In this document: piece by piece, positions 1 through 10,999 of the stretch
Position numbering within the stretch: position 1 is the stretch's first letter
Layout of the letters: each line of letters starts with the position of its first letter
Assembly: GCF_003086295.3 (NCBI RefSeq)
Contig: NC_092051.1
Span: 64,419,772 to 64,483,771 of the forward strand
Source: Arachis hypogaea
Taxonomy: Eukaryota > Streptophyta > Magnoliopsida > Fabales > Fabaceae
Length of the DNA: 64,000 bases
Reading direction: 5' to 3'
The notes under the pieces: generated by a model
The model's input: only the letters and a program-made list of their open reading frames with translations
The model's database searches: none
Told to the model about the DNA's origin: nothing
Program-made: the position numbers and the translations under genes

Positions 1-720
1 ACACCCAGAACTCAAGTGGCACGCCCATGGCCTTCTAGTCTTGGCGTGCCACGCCTTGAAGCTCAAGTGGCACGCCCAGTCTTCTTCTTGTTGAGTGATG
101 AGGCTAGCGTACCACACCTGAGACTCAAGTGCCACACCCAAGTGGGAAATGATAGCTGGCGTGCCACGCCTTCGATAGCAAGTGGCACGCCCAATGAGAG
201 GTTGAGCATTGGCGTGCCACGCCTGAGACTCAAGGGGCACGCCCAAGTGAGAAAGATAGCTGGCGTGCCACGCCTTCGATACCAAGTGGCATGCCCAAGT
301 GTTTGGCCCTTTTCCTCCTCCTCTGGAAAGTTGTACTAGTGTGCCACACCCTGATCTTCAAGTGGCACACCCATATTGATGTGTCTCCATCAAGCTTGGC
401 GTGCCACGCCAAGGTCCTCTAGTGGCACGCCCAAGTGTTGGATTAGAGTTGGCGTGCCACGCCTTCGATACCAAGTGGCATGCCTAGGCTTATTTTCTTC
501 TAGCGTTCCACGCCCACAAACTCAAGTGGCATGCCCCATAGTCTTCAACGGAGTTGGCGTGCCACACCCAGCCTGGGTGCCACGCTTGGACTCTGGCGTG
601 CCACGCCCTTGTTAAAACTTTGAGAACCCCTTTCTGGAAATTACAACTGGCGTGCCACGCGTGGCTCCTGGCATGCCACGCCCATATACTTTCATGGCAT
701 TTGCTCCAAGTGGCACGCCC
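1..720. repeat. Palindromic tandem array, GGCGTGCCACGCC type
   Basis: About a dozen units alternate a GGCGTGCCACGCC core (nearly self-complementary) with an AAGTGGCACGCCCA core, separated by unrelated 15-40 base spacers. It lies in the 3' noncoding part of element I, upstream of that element's LTR. It keeps long open frames in several phases only because the repeat lacks stop codons; I see no protein domain. The array probably continues left of the window. Confidence 0.85.
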
Positions 721-1381
721 GGTTACACAAGCCCAGCTCTATTTTGTTGTTTTCTCCCCTTTTTGTTACTCTTTTCACCTGAAATTCAGCACAAACCCAT
801 TTCAAAGCAATGCACCACAATATTTATCATTTAGTTCATGAATTGTAATGATTTATTGAGATTATGCTCTTTTATGGTCCTTTTTAGACAAGAAAAAAGG
901 GTAGATGATGCAAGTCATCGCTTGACCCTAGCCCCATTACAACCTATGGATAAGTCCTCATGACAAATGTATGCATGCATTGAATAATTGTTGATTGTTA
1001 GATGAAAAATGAATCTTGAAAAGAATGATTAGAGGAGAATTGATTGAATCAACCCTATACACTTGAGCGACTAGAGCGGGTACACATCTAGTGAAGGTTC
1101 GATTGCTCAATTACATGTTTTCACCTATGATCATCTCTTTTCTTACAAGTTTGTAAATTCTTTTCAATAACTCAATTCAATTGTGGATTTGATTTGATTG
1201 TTATTGCTTTAGCCTTATGTTCATATATGTATTCTTGGAAGTTGATTTATTTTGACCAAGTAGTTGCATGTATATAGATAGGTTGCATATAGATCGTGTA
1301 CTTGCATTGAATAAATGTTGATACCCTTTGTCTCTTTCTTGGTTTAGCATGAGGAAATGCTTGGTTTAAGTGTGGGGAGGT
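721..1381 (+). mobile_element. 3' noncoding end of element I with polypurine tract
   Basis: No gene is seen. The segment ends in GTGTGGGGAGG (about 1370-1380), directly before the LTR start TGATAAACC at 1382. That is the position and composition of a polypurine tract for plus-strand priming. A small hairpin, GATGA-TGCAAG-TCATC, lies near 905-920. The organisation matches the 3' region of Athila-like elements; this is inferred from layout, not from a protein. Confidence 0.65.
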
Positions 1382-1683
1382 TGATAAACCCCGATTTTGT
1401 GATTTATCTTGTGTTGAATTTAGAGGATTTTATCAACTTTTCTCACATTTATTCACTAAAATAACATGGTTTTGTAATTCTCCCTAAATTTGTGCTTAAA
1501 AGTGAAAACATACTTTTTAAGCCGTAAAATTGTTAATTTTAATTCACTTTAATTCTATTTGATGCCTTGATATGTTTGTTGAGTGATTTCAGGTTTATAG
1601 GGCAAGGATTGGATTGGAAAAGTGAAGTGAAAAAGCATGCAAAGTGGAGAAATCATGAAGAAATGAGCATTTGGAGGATTCCA

Positions 1684-1755
1684 GTCACGCGTACGCGTGA
1701 CAAAGTCATTTGCCAAGCGACACGTACGCGTGACCCATGCGTACGCGTGACAAGC
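1684..1755. repeat. CACGCGTACGCGTG palindromic cassettes in LTR I
   Basis: Three copies of an ACGCGTACGCGTGAC-like self-complementary unit. It is the same kind of site as the cassettes in the other LTR families, but with a different core. Confidence 0.75.
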
Positions 1756-2684
1756 GACACATTACCTCATTAAAGGCAATACGTTAGGGGCAATTTCTGA
1801 GCCATCCAAGCCCAAATCCAACTCATTTATGATGCTATAGAACCCAAGGATTGAAGGGGGGAATGGAGGAAGTAGTCATTAGCTTAGTTTTAGTTTTAGA
1901 TAGATGTAGAATTCTAGAGAGAGAGTAGTAGGTTTTAGGGTTCTTATTTCAATTTCTTCTTAGATCTAGATTTTATTCTTACTCCAATTTAGTTTTTCTT
2001 TACTTTTATTATTTCTAGTACTTTAGTTTATCTACTTTTCTTGCTAATTCCTTTATTTGGCCAATTTACTTTATGAACTCTCTTGTCAATGTCAATTCTC
2101 TTTTAATGCAATTTTATGTTTCTATGTCTTTTTATGTTTACCTTAGTTGCTATTGTTAATTTCTTGCTTATATTAGTCATGGCTTTTATTAATTCTTGCA
2201 TTTTATGATGTTTGCTTTCATTGCATTCTAGGTGTTTGATGAAATATTCCTTCTAGTTGTGAGTTAGATTTTTCCCCCGATCCTCTTGGCTTGGGTTGGT
2301 TACTTGGGTGACCTTGAGATGCTAATGTCCAAGTGAATGATAATTGGAGTCCATTGACACTAGCTTTCACTAATTCAATTAGTGAGTGTCTAGGACTTAT
2401 GGATTGGGATTGATGATACTCATTTGACTTTCTTTCAATTATTAGAGGATGACTAAATCGGATTGATCCTTGCAATTATCATACTGTAGTTAGTAACAAG
2501 GATAGTAATCCCTAACCATCAACCCTTGCCAAGACCTTTTACCATTTGAATTTCCTTTCCTTTTTTAGTTACTTGTCATTTCCTTTCTTTCTTTTTACAT
2601 TTCTTGTCTCTTATTACAAAAACCCCAAAAGAACCTTCATAGCCAATAATCGAGCACTTCATTGTAATTCCTATGGAGAACGAC

Positions 2685-2703
2685 CCGGGATTAATACTCC
2701 CGG
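2685..2703 (+). other. U5 hairpin of LTR I
   Basis: CCGGGA pairs with TCCCGG across a 7-base loop. It occupies the place held by CCTTAC/GTAAGG in elements A and B and by CTCAC/GTGAG in D and F. Confidence 0.6.
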
Positions 2704-2852
2704 TTATTTTGATTTGCATTGTGAAAACCTTTTAAACTTTGATTGAGGATTAATTGTTGGTTTAGACTATGCTTGCAATGAAATTCTTTTGAGAAATTAT
2801 AAAATAACATTAATAATAGTCCATACATTTCCCAAGATTTGATGGCCTAAAC

Positions 2853-2952
2853 CGGCGTTCCAAGTCAGCTCAAGAATTTTGGCGTTTAACGCCAGAACTG
2901 GCACAAAAGCTGGAGTTAAACGCCCAAACTGGCACAAAAGCTGGCGTTTAAT
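2853..2952. repeat. GGCGTTTAACGCC cassettes in 5' LTR of A
   Basis: Four units (GGCGTTCC..., GGCGTTTAACGCCAG, GGAGTTAAACGCCC, GGCGTTTAAT) about 30 bases apart, lying upstream of the TATA box. Confidence 0.8.
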
Positions 2953-3039
2953 TCTCAACCCAAGAACACACCAAGTGGGCCCAGAAGAAGATTTCTGTAT
3001 TAATTACTTATTTCTGTAAACCCTAGGCTACTAGTTCTC

Positions 3040-3049
3040 TATAAATAGG
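3040..3049 (+). promoter_or_regulatory. LTR TATA box, element A 5' LTR
   Basis: TATAAATAGG, identical in the 3' LTR copy (11598-11607), in D (36050, 42811) and in the solo LTR (27508). It probably directs full-length RNA; transcription should start about 30 bases downstream. Confidence 0.7.
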
Positions 3050-4114
3050 ACCTTTTACTATTGTATTTCGAAAAAAAATCTTTGATAAGTCCTATACTAT
3101 CTTAGACGCTTTTGGAGGCTGGCCTCACGGCCATGTCTAGACCTTGTTCTTATGTATTTTCAACGGTGGAGTTTCTACACACCATAGATTAAGGTGTGGA
3201 GCTCTGCTGTTCTTCATGAATTAATGCAAAGTACTATTGTTTTTCTATTCAACTCAAGTCTATTTCTTCTCCAAGATATTCATTCGCACCCAAGAATATG
3301 ATGAATGTGATGATTATGTGACTGACAACCACAAGTCTATTCATTCTCACCTATGAACGCGTGACTGACAACCACTTCCGTTCTACATGCAAACAAGCTT
3401 AAATGTGTATCTCTTGGGTTTCTAATCTAAGATTAGAACCTTCGTGGTATAGGCTAGAATTATTGGCGGCCATTCCTGAGATTCGGAACGTCTAAACCTT
3501 GTCTGTGGTATTCTGAGTAGGATCTGGAAAGGGATGACTGTGACGAGCTTCAAACTCATGAGTGTTGGGTGTGTGACAGACGCAAAAGGATCAATAGATC
3601 CTACTCCAACATGATCGAGAACCGACAGATGATTAGCCGTGCAGTGACAGCGTGCGTAGAACATTTTCACTGAGAGGACGGGAAGTAGCCATTGACAACG
3701 GTGATGGCCAACCTAAAGCTTGCCATGGAAAGGAGTATGAATGATTGGAAGAAGGTAATAAGAAAGAAGAGGTTCAGGAGGAACAAAGCATCTTCATACG
3801 CTTATCTGAAATTCCTACCAATGAATTACATAAGTATCTCTATCTCTATCCTTATTTTATGTTTTATTTATCTTTAATTATCAATCCTCTATAACCATTT
3901 GAATCTGCCTAACTGAGATTTACAAGATGACCATAACTTGCTTCAAGCCGACAGTCTCCGTGGGATCGACCTTTACTCACGTAAGGTATTACTTGGACGA
4001 CCCAATGCACTTGCTTGTTAGTTGTGCGGAATTGTGACAAAGTGTGATTCACGTTTGAGATCTCCAAGTCTTTGGCGCCATTGTTGATGATCACAATTTC
4101 GTGCACCAAGTTTT

Positions 4115-4132
4115 TGTCGCCGTTGCCAGGGA
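4115..4132 (+). other. Primer binding site (tRNA-Asp type), element A
   Basis: TGTCGCCGTTGCCAGGGA differs at two positions from TGGCGCCGTTGCCGGGGA, the complement of the plant tRNA-Asp 3' end. It starts six bases after the LTR end. Confidence 0.8.
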
Positions 4133-5497
4133 TTGTTCGAGTTTGGACAACTGACGGTTCATCTTGTTGCTTAGATTAGGTACTTTTCTTTTTATTTTTC
4201 AGAATTTTTAAGAATGAATTCTAGAGTTTCAAGGTGATGTTCTTATCATCACAAAAGCTGATTGATTCTCATCAATTTAGCTGCTGAATGTAATGTCCTG
4301 CTGAAGCTTAGCTAGCCATGTCTAATCTTTTTAGACTGAAGCTTTAGACTAACATTGCATGATTCCTGGAATTCTTATTAAAAGTTTTGAATCTCTTTAT
4401 TCTCTTTTCCATATAATTTTCAAAAAATCACAAAAAAAAATTTATAAAATCATAAAAATAAAAAATATTTTATGTATCTTAGTATCAATTCTTAAGTATG
4501 GTGTCTTGCATGCATTGTTTATTTGATCTTAGTTGTATTTTTATTGTTTCTCATCATTAAAAATTCAAAAATATTTTCAAAATTGTGTCTTTTCAAGTCA
4601 ATAATACAGAGAATTGAAGATACAGAACATTCAGCAGAGGAATTAAATAGAAAAAGCTGGGCGTTCAAAATGCCCAGTGAAAAAGGAAAACTGGCGTTTA
4701 AACGCCAGCCAGGGTACCTGGCTGGGCGTTTAACGCCCAAAAAGGTAGCATTTTGGGCATTAAACGCCAGAATGGATGCCATTCTGGGCGTATAACGCCA
4801 ATATGACACTAGAGGGAAGATTTTGTTTTTAATCCAATTTTTTTTTCAAATCTTCATAATTTTTCAAAATCAAATCTTTTTCAAATCATATCTTTTCAAT
4901 CATATCTCTTAAAAATCAATTTCTTTCCATTTTTTTATTTTTTTACTATTTTTGAAAATCCTTGCTGCAATTAATGATTTACTTCAAAATTTTCAAGTTG
5001 TTATTTTCCTATAAAGAAAGGATCAAATTTTAAATTTTAGAATCATATCTTTTAATTTCTTGTTAGTCAAGTAATCAACTTTAATTTTAAAACTTTCTCT
5101 TTTTAATTTGATTTCCAATCATATCTTCTCAATCACATCTTTTTCAAAATTAATTTTCAATCATATCTTTTTGATTTCTAATTTCAAAATCTTTTCAAAA
5201 ATCACTTAATTTCTTTCCCAATCTTAGTTTTCGAAAATCATCAATCGAATTTTCAAAATTTCTTTTAATTATTTCAAAATCTTTTACTTCAATTTCAAAA
5301 ATCCCCTCTTCTCACATCCTTCTATTTAAGGACTAACACTCCTCCACTATCAACAATTCGAACTCTATCCCTCTTGATAAGATCGAATTCTTCTCTTTCT
5401 ACTTTCTCCTTCTCTTCTTCTTTTCCTCTGACACTTCAAGGAATCTCTATACTATAACATAGAAGATTCCATACTTTCTTGTTCTCTTCTATTTCAT
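4133..5497 (+). other. Leader of element A, with palindromic cassettes at 4657-4802
   Basis: No gene is seen; the leader is long and T-rich. The cassette block at 4657-4802 alternates cores (the perfect palindrome CTGGCGTTTAAACGCCAG at 4691-4708, then GGGCGTTTAACGCCC and others). Its spacers are also self-complementary, for example CCAGAATGG-ATG-CCATTCTGG. The last ~200 bases, rich in TTCTCTTCT, lead to the gag start. Confidence 0.7.
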
Positions 5498-7880
5498 ATG
5501 AGCAGGAGCAAGGACAAAAGCATTCTTGTTGAGGCTGATCCTGAACCTGAAAGAACCTTGAAGCGAAAGCTAAGAGAAGCTAAAGTACAACTCTCTATAG
5601 AGGGCCTAACAGAGCTCTTTAAGGAAGAAGAAGCTATGGCAGCCGAAAATAACAACAATGCCAACAATGCAAGGAAGGTGCTTGGTGACTTTACTGTACC
5701 TACTCTCGACTTTTATGGGAGAAGCATCTCAATCCCTGCCATTGGAGCAAACAACTTTGAGCTTAAGCCTCAATTAGTTTCTCTAATGCAACATAATTGC
5801 AAGTTTTATAGACTTCCATTGGAAGAGTCCTCATCAGTTCTTAGCTGAATTCTTGCAAATCTGTGACACTGTCAAGACCAATGCGGTTGACCCTGAAGTC
5901 TATAGACTTATGCTCTTCCCTTTTTCTGTAAGAGACAAAGCTAGGACATGGTTGGATTCACAACCCAAAGAAAGCTTGAACTCTTGGGAAAAGCTAGTCA
6001 ATGCCTTCTTGGCAAAGTTCTCTCCACCTCAAAAATTGAGCAAGCTTAGAGTGGAAGTCCAAACCTTCAGACAGAGGGAAGGAGAATCCCTCTATGAAGC
6101 TTGGGAAAGATACAAGCAATTGATCAGAAGGTGTCCTTCTGACATGCTTTCAGAATGGAGCATCATAGGTATCTTCTATGATGGTCTGTCTGAACTGTCC
6201 AAGATGTCATTAGACCGCTCTGCTGGAGGATCTCTTCATCCGAAGAAGATGCCTGCAGAAGCTCAGGAACTCATTGAGATGGTTGCAAATAACCAATTCA
6301 TGTACACTTCTGAAATGAACCCTGTGAATAATGGGACAAATAAGAAGAAAGGAGTTTTTGAGATTGATACTCTGAATGCCATATTGGCTCAGAATAAAAT
6401 ATTAACTCATCAAGTCAATATAATTTCTCAAAGTCTGTCTGGAATGCAAGCTGCACCAGGTAGTACTAAGGAAGCTTCCCCTGAAGAAGAAGCTTATGAT
6501 CCTAAGAACCTAGCAATGGAAGAGGTGAATTACATGGGAGAACCCTATGGAAACACCTATAATCCTTCATGGAGAAATCATCCAAATCTTTCATGGAAGG
6601 ATCAATAGAGACCTCAACAAGGTTTCAACAACAGTAATGGTGGAAGAAACATGTTTAGCAATAGCAAGCCTTTTCCATCATCTTCTCAGCAACAGACAGA
6701 GGATTCTAAGCAGAGCCACTCTAACTTAGCAACTATAGTCTCTAATCTAATTAAAACCACACAAAGTTTCATGACTGAAACAAGGTCCTCCATTAGAAAT
6801 TTGGAGGCACAAGTGGGTCAGCTGAGTAAGAAAGTTACTGAACTCCCTCCTAGTACTCTCCCAAGCAATACAGAAGATAATCCAAAGAGAGAGTGCAAAG
6901 CCATAAACACGTCTCACATGGCCGAACCTGGAAAGGAGGAAGAGGCAATGATCTCCACCGAGGAAGACCTCAATGGACGTCCACTGGCCTCCATGGAATT
7001 CCCTGATGAGAAACCATGGGAATTTGAGGCTCATACAGAGACCATAGAGATTCTATTGAATTTACTCCTGCCATTCATGAGCTCTGATGAGTATTCTTCC
7101 TCTGAAGAGGATGAAGATGTTACTGAAGAACAAGTTGCTAAGTACCTTGGAGCAATCATAAAGCTAAATGCCATGTTATTTGGTAATGAGACTTGGGAGG
7201 ATGAACTCCCCTTGCTCACCAAAGAACTGGATGACTTGACTAGGCAGAAATTACTTCTAAAGACACAAGATCCTGGAAAGTTCTCAATACGTTGTACCAT
7301 AGGCACCATGACCTTTGAAAAGGCTCTGTGTGACCTAGGGTCAAGCATAAACCTCATGCCTCTCTCTGTAATGGAGAAGCTAGGGATCATTGAGGTACAA
7401 GCTACAAGAATCTCATTGGAGATGGCAGACAATTCAAAGAAACAGGCTTATGGACTTGTAGAGGATGTCTTGGTAAAGGTTGAAGGCGACTACATCCCTA
7501 CTGATTTCATAATCCTAGAGACTGGGAAGTGTATGGATGAATCCGTCATCCTTGGCAGACCCTTCCTAGCCACAGTAAAAGCTGTAATTGATGTTGACAG
7601 AGGAGAATTGATCATTCAAGTGAATGAAGACTCCCTTGTGTTTAAAGCTCAAGGATATCCCTCTGTAACCATAGAGAGGAAGCATGAAGAGCTTCTCTCA
7701 ATACATAGACAAACAGAGCCCCCACAGTCAAACTCTAAGTTTGGTGTTGGGAGGCCACAACCAAACTTTAAGCTTGGTGTTGAACCCCCACATTCAAACT
7801 CTAAGGTTTGGTGTTGGAAGGTTCCAACATTGCTCGAAACATCTGTGAGGCTCCATGAGAGCCCACTGTCAAGCTATTGA
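5498..7880 (+). pseudogene. Gag-protease polyprotein of element A (broken)
   Basis: The reading starts at ATG 5498 (MSRSKDKSILVEADPEPE). It shifts frame once near 5830-5850, has one in-frame TAG at 6606-6608 where element B has CAA, then continues to TGA at 7878-7880. The 5853-6608 part carries a retrotransposon gag domain (RLMLFPFSVRDKARTWLDS, FLAKFSPPQKLSKLRVEVQT, GESLYEAWERYKQL). After a polar linker comes an acidic stretch, then a retropepsin-like domain with active site CDLGSSINLMPLS and the later ILGRPFLAT. Plants of this lineage use D-L-G rather than D-S/T-G. The C-terminal tail repeats 'SNSKFGVG', which is the translated TAAGTTTGGTGTT motif. The stop codon lies inside a small hairpin (7868-7881). 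Capsid and polyprotein processing are the expected roles; this copy is dead. Confidence 0.9.
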
Positions 7881-7881
7881 C
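7868..7881 (+). other. Post-ORF hairpin, element A
   Basis: GTCAA-GCTA-TTGAC, overlapping the gag-protease stop codon. The following GTGCTTGTTAGGATACAACCC is a decayed copy of the GTTGGG/CCCAAC stem intact in D and E. Confidence 0.6.
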
Positions 7882-8726
7882 ATTAAAGAAGTGCTTGTTA
7901 GGATACAACCCAATTTTACTTATCTATGTTATTTTCCATTGTTATTTTATGTTTTCTGTAGGTTGATGATCATGTAAACTCACAAAAACAATTTAAAAAT
8001 CAAAAACAGACTGAAAAATATAATGAAAAATAGAACACCCTGGAGGAGACACTTACTGGCGTTTAAACGCCAGTAAGGGTAGCAGAATGGGCGTTAAAAT
8101 GCCCAGTCTGGCACCATTCTGGGCGTTTAACGCTAGAAATAGGCACCAGACTGGCGTTTAACACCAGGAATGGGCAAGAAGATGGTGTTAAACGCCAGAA
8201 ATGGGCACCAGCCTGGCGTTTAACGCCAGGATTGGCAGAAAGGGGCATTTTGCACGCCACTTGGTGCAGGGATGAGATATCCTTGACACCCCAGGATCTG
8301 TGGACCCCATAGGATCCCCACCTACCGCACCTCTCTCTCTTTTCTTCACCCATTCACCAATCACCTCAATACCTCTTTCCCAAAAACCCTCACCTATCAA
8401 ATCCCACCATTCTCTTCACCACTCACATCCATCCTTCATAAAACCCCACCTACCTCACCATTCAAATTCAAACCACTTTCCCACCCAAACCCACCCATAA
8501 TGGCTGAACCATACTCCCTCTCCACTCTCATATAAACCCATCTTCACTCCTTCATTTTCACACAACATACACACTACTTCTCCCCCTTGGCCGAAACACT
8601 AAGCCCCCTCCATCTCCTCTATTTCTTCTTTTTCTACTCTCTTCTTTCTTCTTTTGCTCAAGGACGAGCAAACCTTCTAAGTTTGGTGTGGTAAAAGCGT
8701 TACTTTTTGTTTTTCCATAACCATTT
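7882..8726 (+). other. Spacer between gag-protease and ORF2, element A
   Basis: No gene is seen. It holds the cassette array 8052-8261 and a pyrimidine-rich stretch (8330-8650). The stem-loop TTTGCTC-AAGGAC-GAGCAAA (8653-8672) is followed by CTAAGTTTGGTGTG (8677-8690). That last pair copies the module at the 3' LTR junction. Confidence 0.7.
8052..8261. repeat. GGCGTTTAACGCC array downstream of gag-protease, element A
   Basis: Seven or so units. The first is a 26-base perfect palindrome (8052-8077; half-site CTTACTGGCGTTT). Spacers such as AGAATGGGC/GGCACCATTCT also pair with neighbours. Confidence 0.85.
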
Positions 8727-9872
8727 ATGGCACCTAAGGCCGGAGAAACCTCTAGAAAGAGGAAAGGGAAGGCAAAAGCTTCCACCTCCGAGTCATGGGA
8801 GATGGAGAGACTCATCTCAAGGGTGCACCAAGACCACTTCTATGAAGTTGTGGCTAAGAAGAAGGTGATCCTCGAGGTCCCTTTCAAACTCAAAAAGGGT
8901 GAATATCCGGAGATCCGACATGAGATTCGAAGAAGAGGTTGGGAAGTTCTCACCAACCCCATTCAACAAGTCGAAATCTTAATGGTTTAAGAGTTCTATG
9001 CCAATGCATGGATCACCAAGAACCATGATCAAAGTGTGAACCCGGACCCAAAGAATTGGCTTACAATGGTTCAGGGGAAATGCTTAGGTTTTAGTCCGGA
9101 GAATGTAAGGTTGGCATTCAACTTGCCCATGATGCAAGGAGATACACACCCCTACACTAGAAGAGTCAACTTTGATCAAAGGTTGGACCAAGTCCTCATA
9201 GACATCTGTGAAGAGGGCGCTCAATATAAGAGAGATTCAAGAGGGAAGCCGGTTCAACTGAGAAGGCAGGACCTCAAGCCCGTGGCTAGGGGATGGTTGG
9301 AGTTCATCAAACGCTCAATCATTCTCACTAGCAACCGGTCTAAAGTTACTATAGACCGGGCTATCATGATCCATAGCATCATGATTAGGGAGGAAGTAGA
9401 AGTTTATGAAGTTATATCCCAAGAACTCTACAAGGTGGCGGACAAGTTCTCTACTTTGGCAAGGTTAGCCTTCCCTCATCTCATCTGTCACCTCTGCAAT
9501 TTAGCTGGAATTGACATAGAGGAAGACATCCTCATTGATGAGGATAAGCCCATCACTAAGAAAATGATGGAGCAAACAAGAGATCCCACTCATGGACATG
9601 AGGAAATTCCTCACCCTAAAATCCCTGAGATGCCTCAAGGGATGTATTTTCCTCCACAAAACTATTGGGAGCAAATCAACACCTCCCTAGGAGAATTAAG
9701 TTCCAACATGGGACAACTAAGGGTGGAGCACCAAGAGCATTCCATCCTCCTCCATAAAATTAGAGAAGACCAAAGAGTCATGAGAGATGAGCAATAAAGG
9801 CAAGGAAGAGACATTGAGGATCTCAAGCACTCCATAAGATCTTCAAGAGGAAGAACTAGCTGCCATCACTAA
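8727..9872 (+). pseudogene. ORF2 of element A, plant-transposon-protein type (two stops)
   Basis: It starts MAPKAGETSRKRKGKAKAST after a CCATTT leader and reads in one frame to TAA at 9870-9872. Two premature stops occur: TAA 8988-8990 and TAA 9795-9797, both CAA in element B. The N-terminus is basic (nuclear-localisation-like). The body has conserved patches FKLKKGEYPEI, EFYANAW, LAFNLPMMQ, RPYTRRVNFDQRLDQVL-like and LAFPHLICHLCNLAGID. This looks like the putative plant transposon protein family (I recall PF20167; not checked). The C-terminal ~60 residues, after MPQGMYFPPQNYWEQ, look like a coiled coil. Function is unknown; such ORFs accompany Athila-like elements. It is an extra ORF, not a pol remnant. 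Confidence 0.8.
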
Positions 9873-10999
9873 GGTGGACCCGTTCTTTAAGTTCCTTGTT
9901 CTTTATTTTTCTGTTTTTCAAAAATTATGCTTTATGTTTATCTATGTTTGTCTCTTTATTACATGATCATTAGTGTCTTAGTGTCTATGCCTTGAAGCTA
10001 TGAAAATGAATCCATCACCTTTCTTAAATGAAAAATGTTTTTAATTGAAAAAGAAAAAGAAGTGCATGAATTTCAAATTTTAAAATAGTTTAGTTATTTT
10101 GATGTGGTGGCAATACTATTATTTTTCTGAATGAATGCTTGAACAGTGCATATTTTTTTGAATTTCTTGATTCATGAATGTTAAAATTGTTGGCTCTTGA
10201 AAGAATGATGGAAAAGGAGAAATGTTATTTGATAATCTGAAAAATCATAAAATTGATTCTTGAAGCAAGAAAAAGCAGTGAAAAGCTTGCAGAAAAAAAT
10301 ATATATATGCGAAAAAAATGCGAAAAAAATAAAAAAAAAAGAGAAAAAGAAAGAAAAGTAAGCAGAAAAAGCTAGTAACCCTTTAAACCAAAAGGCAAGG
10401 GTAAAATAAAAAGGATCCAAGGCTTTGAGCATCAGTGGATAGGAGGGCCCACAGGAATAAAATCCTGGCCTAAGCGGCTAAACCAAGCTGTCCCTAACCA
10501 TGTGCTTGTGGCGTGAAGGTGTCAAGTGAAAACTTGAGACTGAGCGGTTAAAGTCGTGGTCCAAAAGCAAAAAGAGTGTGCTTAAGAGCTCCGGACACCT
10601 CTAATTGGGGACTCTAGCAAAGCTAAGTCACAATCTGAAAAGGTTCACCCAATTATTTGTCTGTGGCATTTATGTATCCAGTGGTAATACTGGAAAATAA
10701 AATGCTTTGGGTTACGGCCAAGACTCATAATGTAGCTGTGTTCAAGAATCAACATACTTAACTAGGAGAATCAATAACACTATCTGGATTCTGAGTTCCT
10801 ATAGAAACCAATCATTCTGAACTTCAAAAGGATAAAGTGAGATGCCAAAACTGTTCAGAAGCAAAAAGCTAAAAGCCCCGCTCATCTAATTAATACTGAT
10901 CTTCATTGATGTTTTTGGAATTCATTGTATATTCTCTTCTTTTTATCCTATTTTATTTTCAGTTGGTTAGGGACAAGCAACAATTTAAGTTTGGTGTTG
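9873..10999 (+). other. 3' noncoding region of element A
   Basis: No gene is seen. It holds CAAGGCTTTGAGCATCA (10418-10434), a 'TGTGCTTGTGG' block (10500-10510) and 'TTTATGTATCCAGTGGTAATACTGG' similarity near 10670. The stem-loop GTTGGTT-AGGGAC-AAGCAAC (10962-10981, one mismatch) and TTTAAGTTTGGTGTTG lie immediately before the LTR. The A-rich stretch at 10280-10370 is simple sequence. Confidence 0.7.

Larger units (their letters stand above)
1382..2808 (+). mobile_element. 3' LTR of element I, truncated
   Basis: Starts TGATAAACCCCGATTTTGTG. It matches the LTR at 48334-49875 (element L) along most of its length, including the U5 stretch with 'CATTGTAATTCC'. It stops about 70 bases short of the family's end, where the sequence switches to element A's LTR near 2809. 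Cassettes of ACGCGTACGCGTGAC type sit at 1684-1755. The U5 hairpin CCGGGA-TTAATAC-TCCCGG is at 2685-2703. Confidence 0.75.
2809..4108 (+). mobile_element. 5' LTR of element A, lacking its first ~330 bp
   Basis: It aligns with 11337-12656 of the 3' LTR. The U3 start (TGATGAGCGG...) is missing, so the boundary with element I near 2809 is a truncation or recombination point. It ends CGTGCACCA, followed by the PBS. It contains cassettes (2853-2952), a TATA box (3040-3049) and the U5 hairpins (3971-4016, here decayed). Confidence 0.85.

Noticed and set aside
1..720. CRISPR-like array of palindromic repeats and unique spacers
   Set aside because: Repeat cores are short and degenerate, spacers vary in length, and the context is a plant LTR retroelement with no cas genes.
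16..841. Overlapping open frames through the cassette array (GVPR/ACHA-type repeats)
   Set aside because: Open in several phases because the repeat lacks stops; no domain, no leader, and the cores vary in ways that ignore codon position.
7031..7432. Minus-strand frame opposite the protease
   Set aside because: Shadow of the coding strand; acidic SSSEED codons read backwards give Ser-rich sequence.
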